Positions 34,535 through 44,062 of a stretch of 64,000 nucleotides of DNA are shown here, piece by piece. Position 1 is the first letter of the stretch; each line of letters opens with the position of its first letter. A model generated the notes under the pieces. The model saw only the letters and a list, made by a program, of their open reading frames with translations. It searched no databases and was not told the origin of the DNA. Source of the DNA: Trueperella pecoris (lineage in GTDB: Bacteria; Actinomycetota; Actinomycetes; Actinomycetales; Actinomycetaceae); contig NZ_CP053291.1 of assembly GCF_014926385.1 (NCBI RefSeq), positions 2,046,001-2,110,000 on the forward strand, read 5' to 3'. The position numbers and the translations under genes were made by a program.

Positions 34535-36135
34535 GAAAGCATCTCCTTGTCGAGAGTGGAGCGGACGGCGCCGGGGCCGGCCACGAGTTGGGTGAACAGG
34601 GCTTCGACGCGCTCGGCGATCGGCGTGTCGTAGAGGTTGACCCCGAAGATTGCGGGGTTGGACAGGATGGGCTCGAGGGCCGCGTGTGCATCCACGCTTT
34701 GCCCAAGCACGACGCCGTCGAGGTGGGCTTGGAGCTCGGCCAGGAGCGGGTCCGAGGCGGGCTCGAAGGGCGCGCCGTCGTCGTCAACGGCCAGGAGGTA
34801 ACGCATCCAGTTGGCGATGACGAGCGCGATGGCCCGCAGCTCGGACAGGTCGCGGCCCTGGTCGATGTACTTCTTGATCGTTTGGCCAAAGCGAATGCCG
34901 ACCTTCTGGGAGGTGTCCATGGCGATGCGGGCCGGATCGTCGGGCAGGAAGCGGTTGGGGAAGCGCACCTCGAGCACTTCGCGCAGGAAGTCCTCGGGGC
35001 TGACGATCCCCGGATCGACGACGACGGGCAGGCCTTCCTTCCAGCCCAGGCGCTCGACGAGGGCCTTGAGGGCGGGGTCGCGCATCTCAGCGTCAATGGT
35101 GGGCAAGCGCAGGACGACGCCGACCGTGGCCAGTGCCGTGTGGAGCGGGTTGAGGCAGGTGGTGACCTTCATGTTCTCGAAGTCGTCGCACACCTGGCGG
35201 GAGGTGACGTTCACGCCGTACTTGGAAAAGTCGGGCACCTCGCCGACGAGCTTGTCTTCGATGATGAGGTACTCGGTGGGTTCGGCGTTGACGAAGCCGG
35301 CAACCGGGGTGCGCCCGAGCATCTCGACGCCCATGTCGGTAAAGCCGAGGACCTTGAGCGCGTCGGCCACGGACTCGTTCGGGCGCGGGGTGATCTTGTC
35401 GATGACGGTGATGGGGAAGGCGACCTTGGTGTCGTCGGTGACCCAGGCCAGAACGGCGTCGTTGATGGAACCGGCCGCCGCCCAGCCGCGCATGATGGTC
35501 AGGACGGAGTCTCGAAGCTTATCACCGTTGTGGGAGAAGTTGTCGAAGGAGATGACGTTGATGGGCGCGCCACCGGCGTCGTAGCGGCGCACGAGGAGCC
35601 CGGCGATGTTGGCCATGGTGTTGGCGTGGAAGTCGCGAGGGTTGGCGGCGATGTCGGCCTGGACTTGCTCGGAGAGTTCGCCGTGGGAGTCGTGGATGCC
35701 GTATCCCTTTTCGGTGATGGTCATCGTCATGAGCGTGACGTCGGGGTTGGTGACGATCTGGGCGAGGCGGGCGAAGTCGGCCGGGCGCTGCCACGCAAGC
35801 CCCTCGCTGATGCCGGCGATGACCTTGAGGTCGCGCGTACCGTCGGGGTTGAGGGTGACCCCGAGCGTCATGAGATCGTGCTTGCCCAACTGGGCGTCGA
35901 GCTCCTCGGGGTTCATGGGCACGACGGCGGTGACGGGCCAGTGCTGGCCATCGGCGAGAAGATCGTGGGCCACGCGGGCCGGGAAGATGCGGAAGATGTT
36001 ACCGGGGCCAAGGTGGATCCACCGCGGGTTGGCCTTGCCTTCTTCTTGCATGGCGGCGACGTCGAACGTAGGCAGTTCAACTCCGGCCTTCTCAAACTCG
36101 GCACCGTTGCCTAATTCAGCGAGATTCAGCTTCAT
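34531..36135 (-). CDS. uxuB: Fructuronate reductase (mannitol dehydrogenase family)
   Basis: This NADH-dependent enzyme reduces D-fructuronate to D-mannonate. The 534-residue protein has the Rossmann region [20 protein letters not shown] near residue 40, [20 protein letters not shown], and the C-terminal domain with [26 protein letters not shown] and [16 protein letters not shown]. Membership of the mannitol dehydrogenase family leaves mannitol or altronate possible, but its place directly before uxuA decides for fructuronate. It heads the operon and is divergent from the IclR gene. Confidence 0.92.
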   Translation of the reverse strand: MKLNLAELGNGAEFEKAGVELPTFDVAAMQEEGKANPRWIHLGPGNIFRIFPARVAHDLLADGQHWPVTAVVPMNPEELDAQLGKHDLMTLGVTLNPDGTRDLKVIAGISEGLAWQRPADFARLAQIVTNPDVTLMTMTITEKGYGIHDSHGELSEQVQADIAANPRDFHANTMANIAGLLVRRYDAGGAPINVISFDNFSHNGDKLRDSVLTIMRGWAAAGSINDAVLAWVTDDTKVAFPITVIDKITPRPNESVADALKVLGFTDMGVEMLGRTPVAGFVNAEPTEYLIIEDKLVGEVPDFSKYGVNVTSRQVCDDFENMKVTTCLNPLHTALATVGVVLRLPTIDAEMRDPALKALVERLGWKEGLPVVVDPGIVSPEDFLREVLEVRFPNRFLPDDPARIAMDTSQKVGIRFGQTIKKYIDQGRDLSELRAIALVIANWMRYLLAVDDDGAPFEPASDPLLAELQAHLDGVVLGQSVDAHAALEPILSNPAIFGVNLYDTPIAERVEALFTQLVAGPGAVRSTLDKEMLS

Positions 36136-36179
36136 GAATTGCTCCCTTTAACCGAAGGCGTTTATCTATCCTAAACGCT

Positions 36180-36227
36180 TGTTTCTTATATTAAAACAGT
36201 ACCCCTTCAGGGTAAGACTTTTTACCC
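36180..36227. promoter_or_regulatory. Candidate operators between uxuB and the IclR regulator
   Basis: TGTTT-N9-AAACA at 36180-36198 resembles KdgR/IclR-type sites. Next to it, TACCC (36200-36204), GGGTA (36210-36214) and TACCC (36223-36227) form two overlapping dyads that share the middle element. The block lies 45 bp upstream of uxuB. Confidence 0.45.
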
Positions 36228-36324
36228 CTTAATCATAGTGTGTCGAGCATCACGCGCACAGCCTGCTTCGGGCACAAAACCGCCTATTTCCATGACACGC
36301 CTTGGCGTGGGTTAAGATTCCACC

Positions 36325-37122
36325 ATGAGTACACCCAAGCCATTGGCCAGCGTGAGCCGAGCACTAACGCTCGTCGAATACCTGGCCACACGTGACCCCG
36401 ATGGGACACCCCTCGGTACCATCGCCGCGGACATGGGCCTGAACAAGGCAACGGTTTACAACACCCTGGCGACTCTGCGCGAACACAACTGGGTTGAGCA
36501 AGACAACGTGACCGGCTACTACCGGCTCGGAGACGGGATCGCCCCCATCGCGGCCTATCGTACCTCGACCCGTCGGACGGTCGACCAACTGCGCCCGTAC
36601 CTAGCCACCATCGGCCGACGCTTCAACGAGCTCGTCCACCTCGGCCAACTCGCCGACACCGAGGTGATCTACCTCGACAAGGTCGAGCCCGATCGCCCCA
36701 TCCGCGTGGTCTCGGCCGTGGGCAAGCGCGCAACCGCCGTCACCACCTCCCTCGGGCGCGCACTCATCGGCTCCTTCGCCGACCGCGACGCCCAACTAGC
36801 CTGGTACATGGACACCCCCGACATGAACCTGCGCACCAAGGCCGACCAACGCGAGGTTCGCCGGCGCGTCATCGCCAACTTCGTCAACCTCGACGAACGC
36901 GGGTGGACCGAGGAGATCGAAGAAAACGAGCCCGGCATCGCCTGCGTCGGCGTCCCCCTCCTGGGCCCCAACGGAAAGAACCTGGCCATCTCGGTCTCGG
37001 CCCCCGCCGAACGCATGAGCCCCGAGTACCGCGCCGACATCGCGCGCGGCATTCGCGAAGAACTCGACAAGCTGCCCGAAAGTCTTCATCTTCACACGCG
37101 GCCGATCACGCCCGTCGGCTAG
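36325..37122 (+). CDS. IclR-family transcriptional regulator (KdgR-like)
   Basis: The 265-residue protein has an N-terminal winged helix (ADMGLNKATVYNTLATLREHNWV, about residues 35-57) and an IclR effector domain with FNELVHLGQLADTEVIYLDKV and GIACVGVPLLG. ATG 36325 is six bases after TAAGAT (36313-36318) with no ribosome site, so the mRNA is probably leaderless. It is divergent from the uxuB-uxuA-eda-kdgK operon and is inferred to control it in response to KDG, KDPG or a related sugar acid. Confidence 0.9.
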   Translation: MSTPKPLASVSRALTLVEYLATRDPDGTPLGTIAADMGLNKATVYNTLATLREHNWVEQDNVTGYYRLGDGIAPIAAYRTSTRRTVDQLRPYLATIGRRFNELVHLGQLADTEVIYLDKVEPDRPIRVVSAVGKRATAVTTSLGRALIGSFADRDAQLAWYMDTPDMNLRTKADQREVRRRVIANFVNLDERGWTEEIEENEPGIACVGVPLLGPNGKNLAISVSAPAERMSPEYRADIARGIREELDKLPESLHLHTRPITPVG

Positions 37123-37214
37123 AGCCCGCACCAAGGTCGCGCGTCCCCCACACTCCGTGACCACACCCCTCTAGGTAAAGGGTTGCTCATTGGAGTCGGT
37201 CTAGCATATTGTGC

Positions 37215-39047
37215 ATGACTTCGGACCCCTCCGCCCTCACCAGTGACACCCCTGCGGAAGCACCCGAGACGACGCGCGCATCTCGCATCCGTGGCCTCGA
37301 CGGCCTACGCGCACTCGGCGCCCTCTTTGTGCTGGTCTTTCACCTGCTTCCGGACGTCGGAGGCGCGGGGTTCATCGGCGTGGATGTCTTCTTCGTCATT
37401 TCCGGCTTCCTCATCACCGCGCTCCTCCTCAAAGAGCACGACGCCACCGGGCGCATCGACCTGCCCTCCTTCCTCCGCCGCCGCTATCGTCGCCTTCTTC
37501 CGGCGGTCGCCGCGATGGTAGTCGTCGCCGTCGGCCTCGGCCGCCTCATCGCCGACGACGCCGTCGTCCAGGCCCGCTGGCAAACCTTCGGCGCTCTCAC
37601 CGGCACCTATAACTGGTTCCAGATCGCCAACGGTTCGAGCTACTTCGAGGCCCAAGAGCCACTCCTCCTGACGAATATGTGGTCGCTGGCCGTCGAGCAA
37701 CAGTTCTACCTGGTGTGGCCGATGGTGGTCATGGCTCTGGTTCTCGCGCGCAGACGCTGGAGGCTGGCGGCCGCCGGCCTCATCGGGACGCTCTCGGTGG
37801 TGCTTCACGTGTGGCTCGCCTCGGAGGAGATCACGCGCGCCTACGTCGGAACCGACACCCACATCTTCGGGCTGATGATCGGCGCGGGCATCGCCTTCGC
37901 CCTTCCCGGCGTCCTGGCCGGCCGGCCGCGCAACGCCAGCCACTGGTGGGGCAAGGCCGCCTGGGTCGCGTTGGCGGGCCTCGCAGCATTGACCTTCATG
38001 GTTCCCGATGGCGGTTGGTTCTATCCGTGGGGCCTCCTGCTGGCGTCCGTGCTCGCCGGCGTCGTTGTGCGCGGCATCCTGCCGGACGTGCAGGGAATGG
38101 CCTCCGAGCGCCTGTCCAACGCGCTCGAATCGGCACCCATGGTCTGGATAGGCCGGCGCTCCTACGGCATCTATCTGTGGCACTGGCCCCTGTGGGTGCT
38201 GGCCACCTATCACCTGAACATTGGCGAGCCACTATCCTCGGTCGGCGTCATCATCCTGACCATCCTCACCGCCGACCTGTCCTACACCTACGTCGAGACC
38301 CCGATACGCCGGCTAGGCGTCCTGGGGTGGCTTCGCAGCGCCCGCCGCCTCTCACCCATTGCCACGGCGTGGCTGGCCGCCGGCACCCTCCTCATTGCCG
38401 GGGCCTTCGGCAACGCGATCGTGACGTCGAAAGACATGACCGAGGCGCAGGCGCTCGTCGCCGCCGGCAGTAAGCTGCTCGGGGCCGAACCGGGGGCAGA
38501 TCCCACCACGCCCGCCGAAACCACCACGCCCGCCGAAACCACCACGCCCACACCGACGCCCACGCCGATCACTGGCGACCGCGTGACGATCATCGGCGAT
38601 TCCGTGACCCTCGCGGCGGCTCCCGCCCTCCTGGAAACCCTCCCCCAGGCGGTCGTGGACGGCCAGGTCTCGCGCTCGGCCCGCGCCTTCGAATCGATCG
38701 CCAACGTCTATCAGTCGCAGGGAAAGCTACGCGACGTCGTCGTCATCTCCCTCGCAACCAACGGCGTGATCCCCCTCGAGCTGGCCCACGACATCATGAA
38801 CTACCTCGGGCCGGACCGCAAGGTCGTATGGGTGACGGCGAACGCCCCGCGCGCCGCGTGGGTGCCGGAAGCCAACGCGACGATCCGCTCACTCGCGGCC
38901 GAGTATCCCGACCGGGTGCGGGTGGCCGACTGGGAGCCCATCGCGAAGGCCCACCCCGAGCTCCTCTCCCACGACGGAATCCATCCCAATCCGCAGGGCA
39001 GCAAGCTCTACGCCGCCGAGGTCAAGCGCGCGATCGACTCCTTCTAA
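37215..39047 (+). CDS. Membrane acyltransferase 3 fused to an extracellular SGNH domain
   Basis: Such proteins O-acetylate surface polysaccharide or peptidoglycan: the membrane part moves acetyl groups out and the SGNH part transfers them. The 610-residue protein has RIRGLDGLRALGALFVLVFHL near residue 22, GVDVFFVISGFLI and about ten membrane helices to residue 400. A repetitive Thr/Pro linker follows (TTPAE repeated, then TPTPTPTP), and then an SGNH domain with GDSVTLA (nucleophile Ser) and DGIHPN (Asp/His). ATG 37215 is seven bases after TAGCAT, fitting a leaderless mRNA. The acceptor is unknown. The stop overlaps that of nrdG. Confidence 0.9.
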   Translation: MTSDPSALTSDTPAEAPETTRASRIRGLDGLRALGALFVLVFHLLPDVGGAGFIGVDVFFVISGFLITALLLKEHDATGRIDLPSFLRRRYRRLLPAVAAMVVVAVGLGRLIADDAVVQARWQTFGALTGTYNWFQIANGSSYFEAQEPLLLTNMWSLAVEQQFYLVWPMVVMALVLARRRWRLAAAGLIGTLSVVLHVWLASEEITRAYVGTDTHIFGLMIGAGIAFALPGVLAGRPRNASHWWGKAAWVALAGLAALTFMVPDGGWFYPWGLLLASVLAGVVVRGILPDVQGMASERLSNALESAPMVWIGRRSYGIYLWHWPLWVLATYHLNIGEPLSSVGVIILTILTADLSYTYVETPIRRLGVLGWLRSARRLSPIATAWLAAGTLLIAGAFGNAIVTSKDMTEAQALVAAGSKLLGAEPGADPTTPAETTTPAETTTPTPTPTPITGDRVTIIGDSVTLAAAPALLETLPQAVVDGQVSRSARAFESIANVYQSQGKLRDVVVISLATNGVIPLELAHDIMNYLGPDRKVVWVTANAPRAAWVPEANATIRSLAAEYPDRVRVADWEPIAKAHPELLSHDGIHPNPQGSKLYAAEVKRAIDSF

Positions 39048-39667
39048 CCCCACACCACAGGCTCAGCCGCGTACACGTATCGGCCCGTCGGGCGCTCGGT
39101 TCCCTCCGCATCGGCAAGCCAGCGCGAGGCGCGCAGATCGATGATGCGCTGGTTGCGTGATCCCCGAAACGCCAGATCGTGATCGTACAGGCGCTGAATA
39201 AAGGGGCCGTCGACGAGCACGTCGCACATGTCGAGCAGCTCGAGCTTGTCCGGGGTCTCGTTCAAGAGCTGGTCGTAGGTATACCCCGACCACACCCACA
39301 CGTCCTTCGCACCGCGCTCGCCGAAGCGCTCACGCACGCGCCGCACCAGGGGCAGAAGAATCGGGGTGGCCAGCATCGGCTCCCCGCCCACGAGCGAAAG
39401 CCCGGCCACATAAGGCTGGGCGAGGTCGGCCAAAATGCGTTCCTCGAGCTCGCGCGTGTAGGGCTGACCGTAGCGAAACGACTGCGCCGCGCGGTTATAG
39501 CAATTGGGGCAGGCGAACGGGCAGCCTGACACGTACAGGGAGCATCGCACGCCCTCGCCGTCCACGAAATTAAACGGCTTGTAATCGGCATAGTTGCCCC
39601 CGCACAGCACGCGCCCGTCCCACTGGCCCGGCCGGGGGACGGTGATACCGTCCTCGTCCTTCACCAC
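39044..39667 (-). CDS. nrdG: Anaerobic ribonucleotide reductase activating protein
   Basis: NrdG is a radical-SAM enzyme that installs the glycyl radical on NrdD. The 207-residue protein has the 4Fe-4S motif GCPFACPNCYN (CX3CX2C) near residue 50, a glycine-rich SAM segment SLVGGEPM and WVWSGYTYDQL. The start is GTG 39667 (or the next codon, GTG 39664), 8 nt past the nrdD stop; the frame is open further upstream inside nrdD but without protein-like sequence. Its stop overlaps the convergent acyltransferase stop. Confidence 0.92.
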   Translation of the reverse strand: MVKDEDGITVPRPGQWDGRVLCGGNYADYKPFNFVDGEGVRCSLYVSGCPFACPNCYNRAAQSFRYGQPYTRELEERILADLAQPYVAGLSLVGGEPMLATPILLPLVRRVRERFGERGAKDVWVWSGYTYDQLLNETPDKLELLDMCDVLVDGPFIQRLYDHDLAFRGSRNQRIIDLRASRWLADAEGTERPTGRYVYAAEPVVWG

Positions 39668-39675
39668 CGCGCCAC

Positions 39676-41835
39676 CTAGGCCAGCGGACCGTCCATGTGC
39701 TTGACGCGCTTGGAGATCTCCATGTGACGCCCGTGCACCATCGGGCGCTTGACCGGGTTGCCGAGGTATCCGCAGGTGCGCTTGACGACGTCGCACGTGT
39801 CGGGATCGTCGTTGCCACAATCGGGGCAGGCGAAGCCCTCCGCAGTCGGGTTGAACTCGCCCTCGAAGCCGCACGCGTAGCACTTGTCGATCGGGGTGTT
39901 CGTACCGAGGTAGGCCACGCGATCGTAGGCGTAGTCCCACACGGCCTCCAGCGCCTTCGTGTTGTGGGTCAGCTTGGGGTACTCGCAGTAGTGGATGAAG
40001 CCGCCCTTGGTCAACTCGGCGTACTCCGCCTCGAAGTCGATCTTCTCAAACGGCGTGATCTTCTTGCGCACGTCGTAGTGGAAGGAGTTGGTGTAGTAGC
40101 CCTTGTCGGTCACGTTCTCGATCTGCCCGAACTTCTCCCGGTCAAGCCGGCAGAAGCGGTCCGTGAGCGACTCCGACGGTGTGGAATAGATCGAGAACCA
40201 GTAGGGATACTCGGCCCGCCATGCATCGGCGTAGCGGTTCATCGCGCGAAGGATCTCGAGGGTGAACTCCTTCGCGTCGGCGTCGTGCTCCCAATTCGGG
40301 CCGTAGAACAAGGTGGCAGCCTCGTACAGGCCGATATAGCCCATCGACGCCGTCGACCGGTGCCCGCGGAAGAAGCCCTTCACATCCGTGTCGGTATCCG
40401 CCGCGCGCATGCCGAACGCGCCGTAGCGGTAGAGGATCGGGGCGTTCGCCGGGGTGGCGTCCTCGCAACGCTCAATGCGGAAGAGGAGGGCGTCCTTGAC
40501 GATCTCCATCCGCTCGTCAAACAGCTCCCAGAAGCGCTCCTTGCTTCCACGGGCCTCGATGGCGATGCGCGGAATGTTCAGGGTGACGACGCCGAGGTTG
40601 TTTCGCCCGGCGTTCACGGCCTCGCCGGTGGTGGGATCCACCCACTTGGGCAGGAAGGAGCGGCAACCCATCGGCGCCTTGTAGTCACCCTCGATCTCGA
40701 CGAGACGGTCGTAGGAGATCACGTCCGGGTACATGCGCTTGGCCGAACACTCCAAGGCAAGCTGCTTGATGTCGTAGTTCGGGTCCTCGGGGTTCAGGTT
40801 CACCCCGCGGCGCAAGCCCATGACCAGCTTGGGGAAGATCGCCGTGTGCTTGTCTCGCCCGATGCCGCCGATACGGACGTTGAGGATCGCCTTCTGGATC
40901 TCCCGCTCGAACACGCCCTCGCCGAGCCCGAAGCCCAGCGTCACGAAGGGTGTCTGGCCGTTGGAGGTGTAGAGCGTGTTGATCTCGTACTCCAAGGACT
41001 GCATCGCGTCGTAGATGTCCTTCTTCGTCTTCGCCATGGCGTAATCATCGCGACGCTCGGGCGCGACCCATTCGACGGCGTCGCGCATGTGCTTGTCGTA
41101 ATTGAGCTGGGCGAAGGGGGCCAGGACCTCGTCGATGCGGTCCACGGACGTGCCTCCGTATTGGGAGGATGCCACGTTGGCGATGATCTGGGCAATCTGT
41201 GCGGTGGCCGTGTTGATCGACTTGGGGGACTCCACACGGGCGTTGCCGATCTGGAAGCCGCGGGTCAACATGCCGGGGATGTCGATGAGGCAGCAGTTCG
41301 TCATCGGCTGGAAGGGGTTGTAGTCCAGGTCGTGGAAGTGGATATCGCCCTTGATGTGGGCGTTGGCCACCGGGCGTGGAAGCATCTGCGCCAGCGCGTA
41401 GGCCTTGGCGACCGAGCCGGCCGTGAGGTCGCGCTGGGTGTTGAAAACGGTGGCGTCCTTGTTGGCGTTCTCGTTGACCACCGACTTGTCACGCTTGAGG
41501 AGCTTGCCCACCGAGTGCTGGATGTCCATCGTCTGCTTACGCTCGACGTCGCGGTCGTGGCGGTACTCGATGTAGGCGCGGGCGACCTCCGGGTAGCGCG
41601 AGGCCATGAGGTAGTCCTCCACTGCTGACTGAATCGTCGGGATGTCCAGATCGCGCTCGGGCAGGGAGTCGATGACGGCGTTCGTTGCCGCCGAGACGAA
41701 GGCGTGGTCCTCGATGCCGCGGTCATTCATGGCCGCCTCGATCGCGCGATAGATCTTTGAAGGATCGAATCGCACTGCTCGGCCGTCACGCTTGAACACG
41801 GTGATCTTGGTGGCGATCTCATCAAGGAGCGACAT
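39676..41835 (-). CDS. nrdD: Anaerobic ribonucleoside-triphosphate reductase (class III)
   Basis: NrdD makes dNTPs from NTPs without oxygen, using a glycyl radical. The 719-residue protein has an N-terminal ATP-cone (about residues 10-100), the catalytic ten-stranded barrel with TNCCLIDIPGML, and a C-terminal zinc site with CYAC and CPDC pairs. The radical loop RTCGYLGN lies near residue 690, with the glycyl site intact. Two NrdR-like boxes lie upstream. Together with nrdF at 62.4 kb this indicates growth both with and without oxygen. Confidence 0.96.
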   Translation of the reverse strand: MSLLDEIATKITVFKRDGRAVRFDPSKIYRAIEAAMNDRGIEDHAFVSAATNAVIDSLPERDLDIPTIQSAVEDYLMASRYPEVARAYIEYRHDRDVERKQTMDIQHSVGKLLKRDKSVVNENANKDATVFNTQRDLTAGSVAKAYALAQMLPRPVANAHIKGDIHFHDLDYNPFQPMTNCCLIDIPGMLTRGFQIGNARVESPKSINTATAQIAQIIANVASSQYGGTSVDRIDEVLAPFAQLNYDKHMRDAVEWVAPERRDDYAMAKTKKDIYDAMQSLEYEINTLYTSNGQTPFVTLGFGLGEGVFEREIQKAILNVRIGGIGRDKHTAIFPKLVMGLRRGVNLNPEDPNYDIKQLALECSAKRMYPDVISYDRLVEIEGDYKAPMGCRSFLPKWVDPTTGEAVNAGRNNLGVVTLNIPRIAIEARGSKERFWELFDERMEIVKDALLFRIERCEDATPANAPILYRYGAFGMRAADTDTDVKGFFRGHRSTASMGYIGLYEAATLFYGPNWEHDADAKEFTLEILRAMNRYADAWRAEYPYWFSIYSTPSESLTDRFCRLDREKFGQIENVTDKGYYTNSFHYDVRKKITPFEKIDFEAEYAELTKGGFIHYCEYPKLTHNTKALEAVWDYAYDRVAYLGTNTPIDKCYACGFEGEFNPTAEGFACPDCGNDDPDTCDVVKRTCGYLGNPVKRPMVHGRHMEISKRVKHMDGPLA

Positions 41836-41896
41836 AGCAATACCTTCTCTTCAGCTATCTAGCGCCCTTTTCGGCTTTCTGGAGTTCACCCAAAAA

Positions 41897-41943
41897 ACAC
41901 AATATGTGGCGCCCTGGAAAAAAGCGAACACTAGATATAGTAG
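41897..41943 (-). promoter_or_regulatory. Tandem NrdR-type boxes upstream of nrdDG
   Basis: Two 16-bp elements, ACACAATATGTGGCGC (41897-41912) and ACACTAGATATAGTAG (41928-41943), start 31 bp apart, three helical turns. The second is close to the known NrdR consensus of the ACACTATATATAGTGT kind. Tandem boxes with this spacing are the usual NrdR arrangement. nrdR is not in the window. Confidence 0.75.
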
Positions 41944-41985
41944 TCACTTTCGCCCCACACACAAGCGTCAGCACCGAGTGTCTTC

Positions 41986-42819
41986 TTAGAGAATTCTGAT
42001 CCGGTAGACCATCACATGAGCCTGGCCGGGCGCGAGCTCGATCGCCTCACCCAGGGTGTTGGCGCCCTCGATGCAGAGCATGTCACGCCATTCGTCGTCG
42101 CCGAAGTCGGCCATGTCAGCGGTGCCGCCCTCCCACGGGTTCCACACCACGATGTTTGCCGAATTCTCGCAGGTGATCTCCAAGCTTCGCCCGCCGGCGG
42201 CGCCGTGCAGCACCACCGTTCCACCACGCCCATAGACCCTGTCGGTATATCTGGTGAAGACGATGTCGCCCACCTGCTTCTTCACCGTTTTACCATCCGC
42301 GTGGTCTACGTAAGTCGCACCATCAAGTCCTTCGATGCGCGCCTTCTGCACATTATCCACCGCGAGGTAGGTATGAAGGGCTTCCTCGAATGACGCCGTC
42401 TGTTCGCTTTCATTCCTCACACACAAACGCATCTCAAGCTCGGGGCCAAACGTTACATCGTAACGTACTGAGAGTCCACGGGCGGACCCTTCAAAAGCGC
42501 CAACAGGCAGCGTGTATGTAACAGTGACAGAACCATCACGTTCTTCTTCGCCCACGAAAGTCCACAACATCGTCCGAGCGATTCCGTGCTTGGGCCGCGC
42601 CTGGCCCGAGCGGCCCGCACCAAACCACGGCAGACACACCGGGACGCCCCCACGAATCCCCACGCCCGCCTCGAAGCGCGCCTGGCGCGAGAGCCACAGG
42701 GCGTCCTGTCCGCCCGCAACCCACGAGGCGACCTGCGCCCCCTGATCAAACATGACGCCGACGACGGAAGCGTCAGCCGTGGTGAACGTGCGCTGGTGGA
42801 GAGGGCGAAGAGCAGGCAT
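41986..42819 (-). CDS. D-hexose-6-phosphate mutarotase-like (aldose 1-epimerase family)
   Basis: Members interconvert the anomers of hexose 6-phosphates. The 277-residue beta-sandwich protein shows GGVPVCLPWFGAG, KHGIARTMLWTF with the conserved His-Gly-Ile-Ala-Arg, EEALHTYLAV and NIVVWNPWEGG, all as in the YeaD branch. ATG 42819 has AAAGGA 6 nt upstream; a GTG at 42843 is an alternative start. It stands downstream of nothing obvious in sugar metabolism and may be a single gene. Confidence 0.85.
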   Translation of the reverse strand: MPALRPLHQRTFTTADASVVGVMFDQGAQVASWVAGGQDALWLSRQARFEAGVGIRGGVPVCLPWFGAGRSGQARPKHGIARTMLWTFVGEEERDGSVTVTYTLPVGAFEGSARGLSVRYDVTFGPELEMRLCVRNESEQTASFEEALHTYLAVDNVQKARIEGLDGATYVDHADGKTVKKQVGDIVFTRYTDRVYGRGGTVVLHGAAGGRSLEITCENSANIVVWNPWEGGTADMADFGDDEWRDMLCIEGANTLGEAIELAPGQAHVMVYRIRIL

Positions 42820-42932
42820 AAGACATCCTTTGATCGAGTTCACAGCAAGGATACTCCTCGCGGCGGTTCCCGGTCAGCCGCGGGGACCGCCTTCGCTAGG
42901 CTGGGATAGCACACCGTTAGACAGGAGTTTTT

Positions 42933-44051
42933 GTGTCCTTTGAGCTCACGTTGATCACCGCGCAAGAATTGCGGGCCGCTGCAGCAGGCGTCAAAGTGCT
43001 GCCCATCGAACAATCAGACGCCTGGGATACATTTGAGCAACGTTGCGGGCGAAGCACCTTCGGCCGCTACGCCTTCTCGCGTGATGGAAAGACGCTCGCG
43101 CTGATCTCGCTGGCCGAACACGAGATTCGCGGGGTGAATTTCCTATGGGCGAAGAAGGGCCCGGTATGGTTACGCTCGCAGTCCCCCGCCAACGAGGCCG
43201 CCATGCGAGCGGCCCTGAAGGCTGCGGTGCGCCAGCATAATCGGGGCGCGCGCACGCGTGATCGAATCGCCTTCATTCGCCTGCACGCAAAATACTCCGC
43301 CCCCGACCTTCACGGCCTACTCAATACCATCACCTACGACCACACGGTCATCATCAACACCTGCGGCGGGAACGAGGCCGACATCCTCGCCGCGATGCCG
43401 AAGGACGGCCGGCGCGCCGTGCGTCGTGCCATGGACCGCATGAAGAAAGCCGGGGCGAAACCGGTAGACCTGACCGGAATCTCCCGCGCGGACTTCGTCC
43501 CCGTCTACGAGGTGCTTCGCGAAACCGCCGAGCGCAACGGCTTTTCCATCCACCCGATGGAGGTGTATTGGAACATGCTCGACGCGCTCGGACCCGAGCA
43601 TGCGCGCCTGTTCGCGGTCGAACACGCGGGCGCGATCGTGGCCTGGGTGTTGGTCCTCGTCAACGACGGCCACGCCTGCCAGTACTACGGCGCACACTCC
43701 CACGCCGCGCGCGAAGTCCTCGCCTCCCAGTACCTCGACTTTTGGAGTGCCAAGGTCATGGGCGAGGAGGGCGTGGCCAGCCTCGACCTCATGGGCGTCG
43801 ATTCCATGCGCTTCCCCGACCTCTACGAGCTCGGCATCAATAAGCGCCGCTACGCTGAGCGGGACGTGGAAGTCGACGGCGCGTGGGACCTGCCCGTCAT
43901 TCCCGTGCTCTACAACGCGCTGGCGATCGCCAAACGTGGCAAGACTGTGGCCACGAGCGGCAAGGCCCTCGCCCAGGACGGCCTGGCCCTCGCCAGGCGC
44001 GGGGCGGCCCGGGCCAGGGACATCGGACGCCGCCCGGCGGCGTCGCGCTGA
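42933..44051 (+). CDS. FemABX-family aminoacyltransferase
   Basis: FemX-type enzymes add amino acids from aminoacyl-tRNA to the lipid II peptide, building the peptidoglycan cross-bridge. The 372-residue protein has two GNAT-like domains, with SDAWDTFEQRCGRSTFGRY near the N-terminus, FLWAKKGPVW, AMPKDGRRAVRRAMDRMKKAG, and ACQYYGAHSHAAR ... LDLMGVDS. A coiled, basic Ala/Arg-rich tail follows residue 340. GTG 42933 has AGGAG 5 to 6 nt upstream, and TAGGCT at 42897-42902 is the likely -10. The amino acid added is unknown. Confidence 0.9.
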   Translation: MSFELTLITAQELRAAAAGVKVLPIEQSDAWDTFEQRCGRSTFGRYAFSRDGKTLALISLAEHEIRGVNFLWAKKGPVWLRSQSPANEAAMRAALKAAVRQHNRGARTRDRIAFIRLHAKYSAPDLHGLLNTITYDHTVIINTCGGNEADILAAMPKDGRRAVRRAMDRMKKAGAKPVDLTGISRADFVPVYEVLRETAERNGFSIHPMEVYWNMLDALGPEHARLFAVEHAGAIVAWVLVLVNDGHACQYYGAHSHAAREVLASQYLDFWSAKVMGEEGVASLDLMGVDSMRFPDLYELGINKRRYAERDVEVDGAWDLPVIPVLYNALAIAKRGKTVATSGKALAQDGLALARRGAARARDIGRRPAASR

Positions 44052-44062
44052 ACGTTCACCCG

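Noticed and set aside
34588-36114. Open frame of 508 codons antisense to uxuB
   Set aside because: It is a shadow of uxuB; composition is Gly/Val/Asp-rich without domain motifs.
39697-41628. Open frame of 643 codons antisense to nrdD
   Set aside because: It lies entirely over the well-supported nrdD gene, its product resembles no protein and is driven by GC-rich codon bias.
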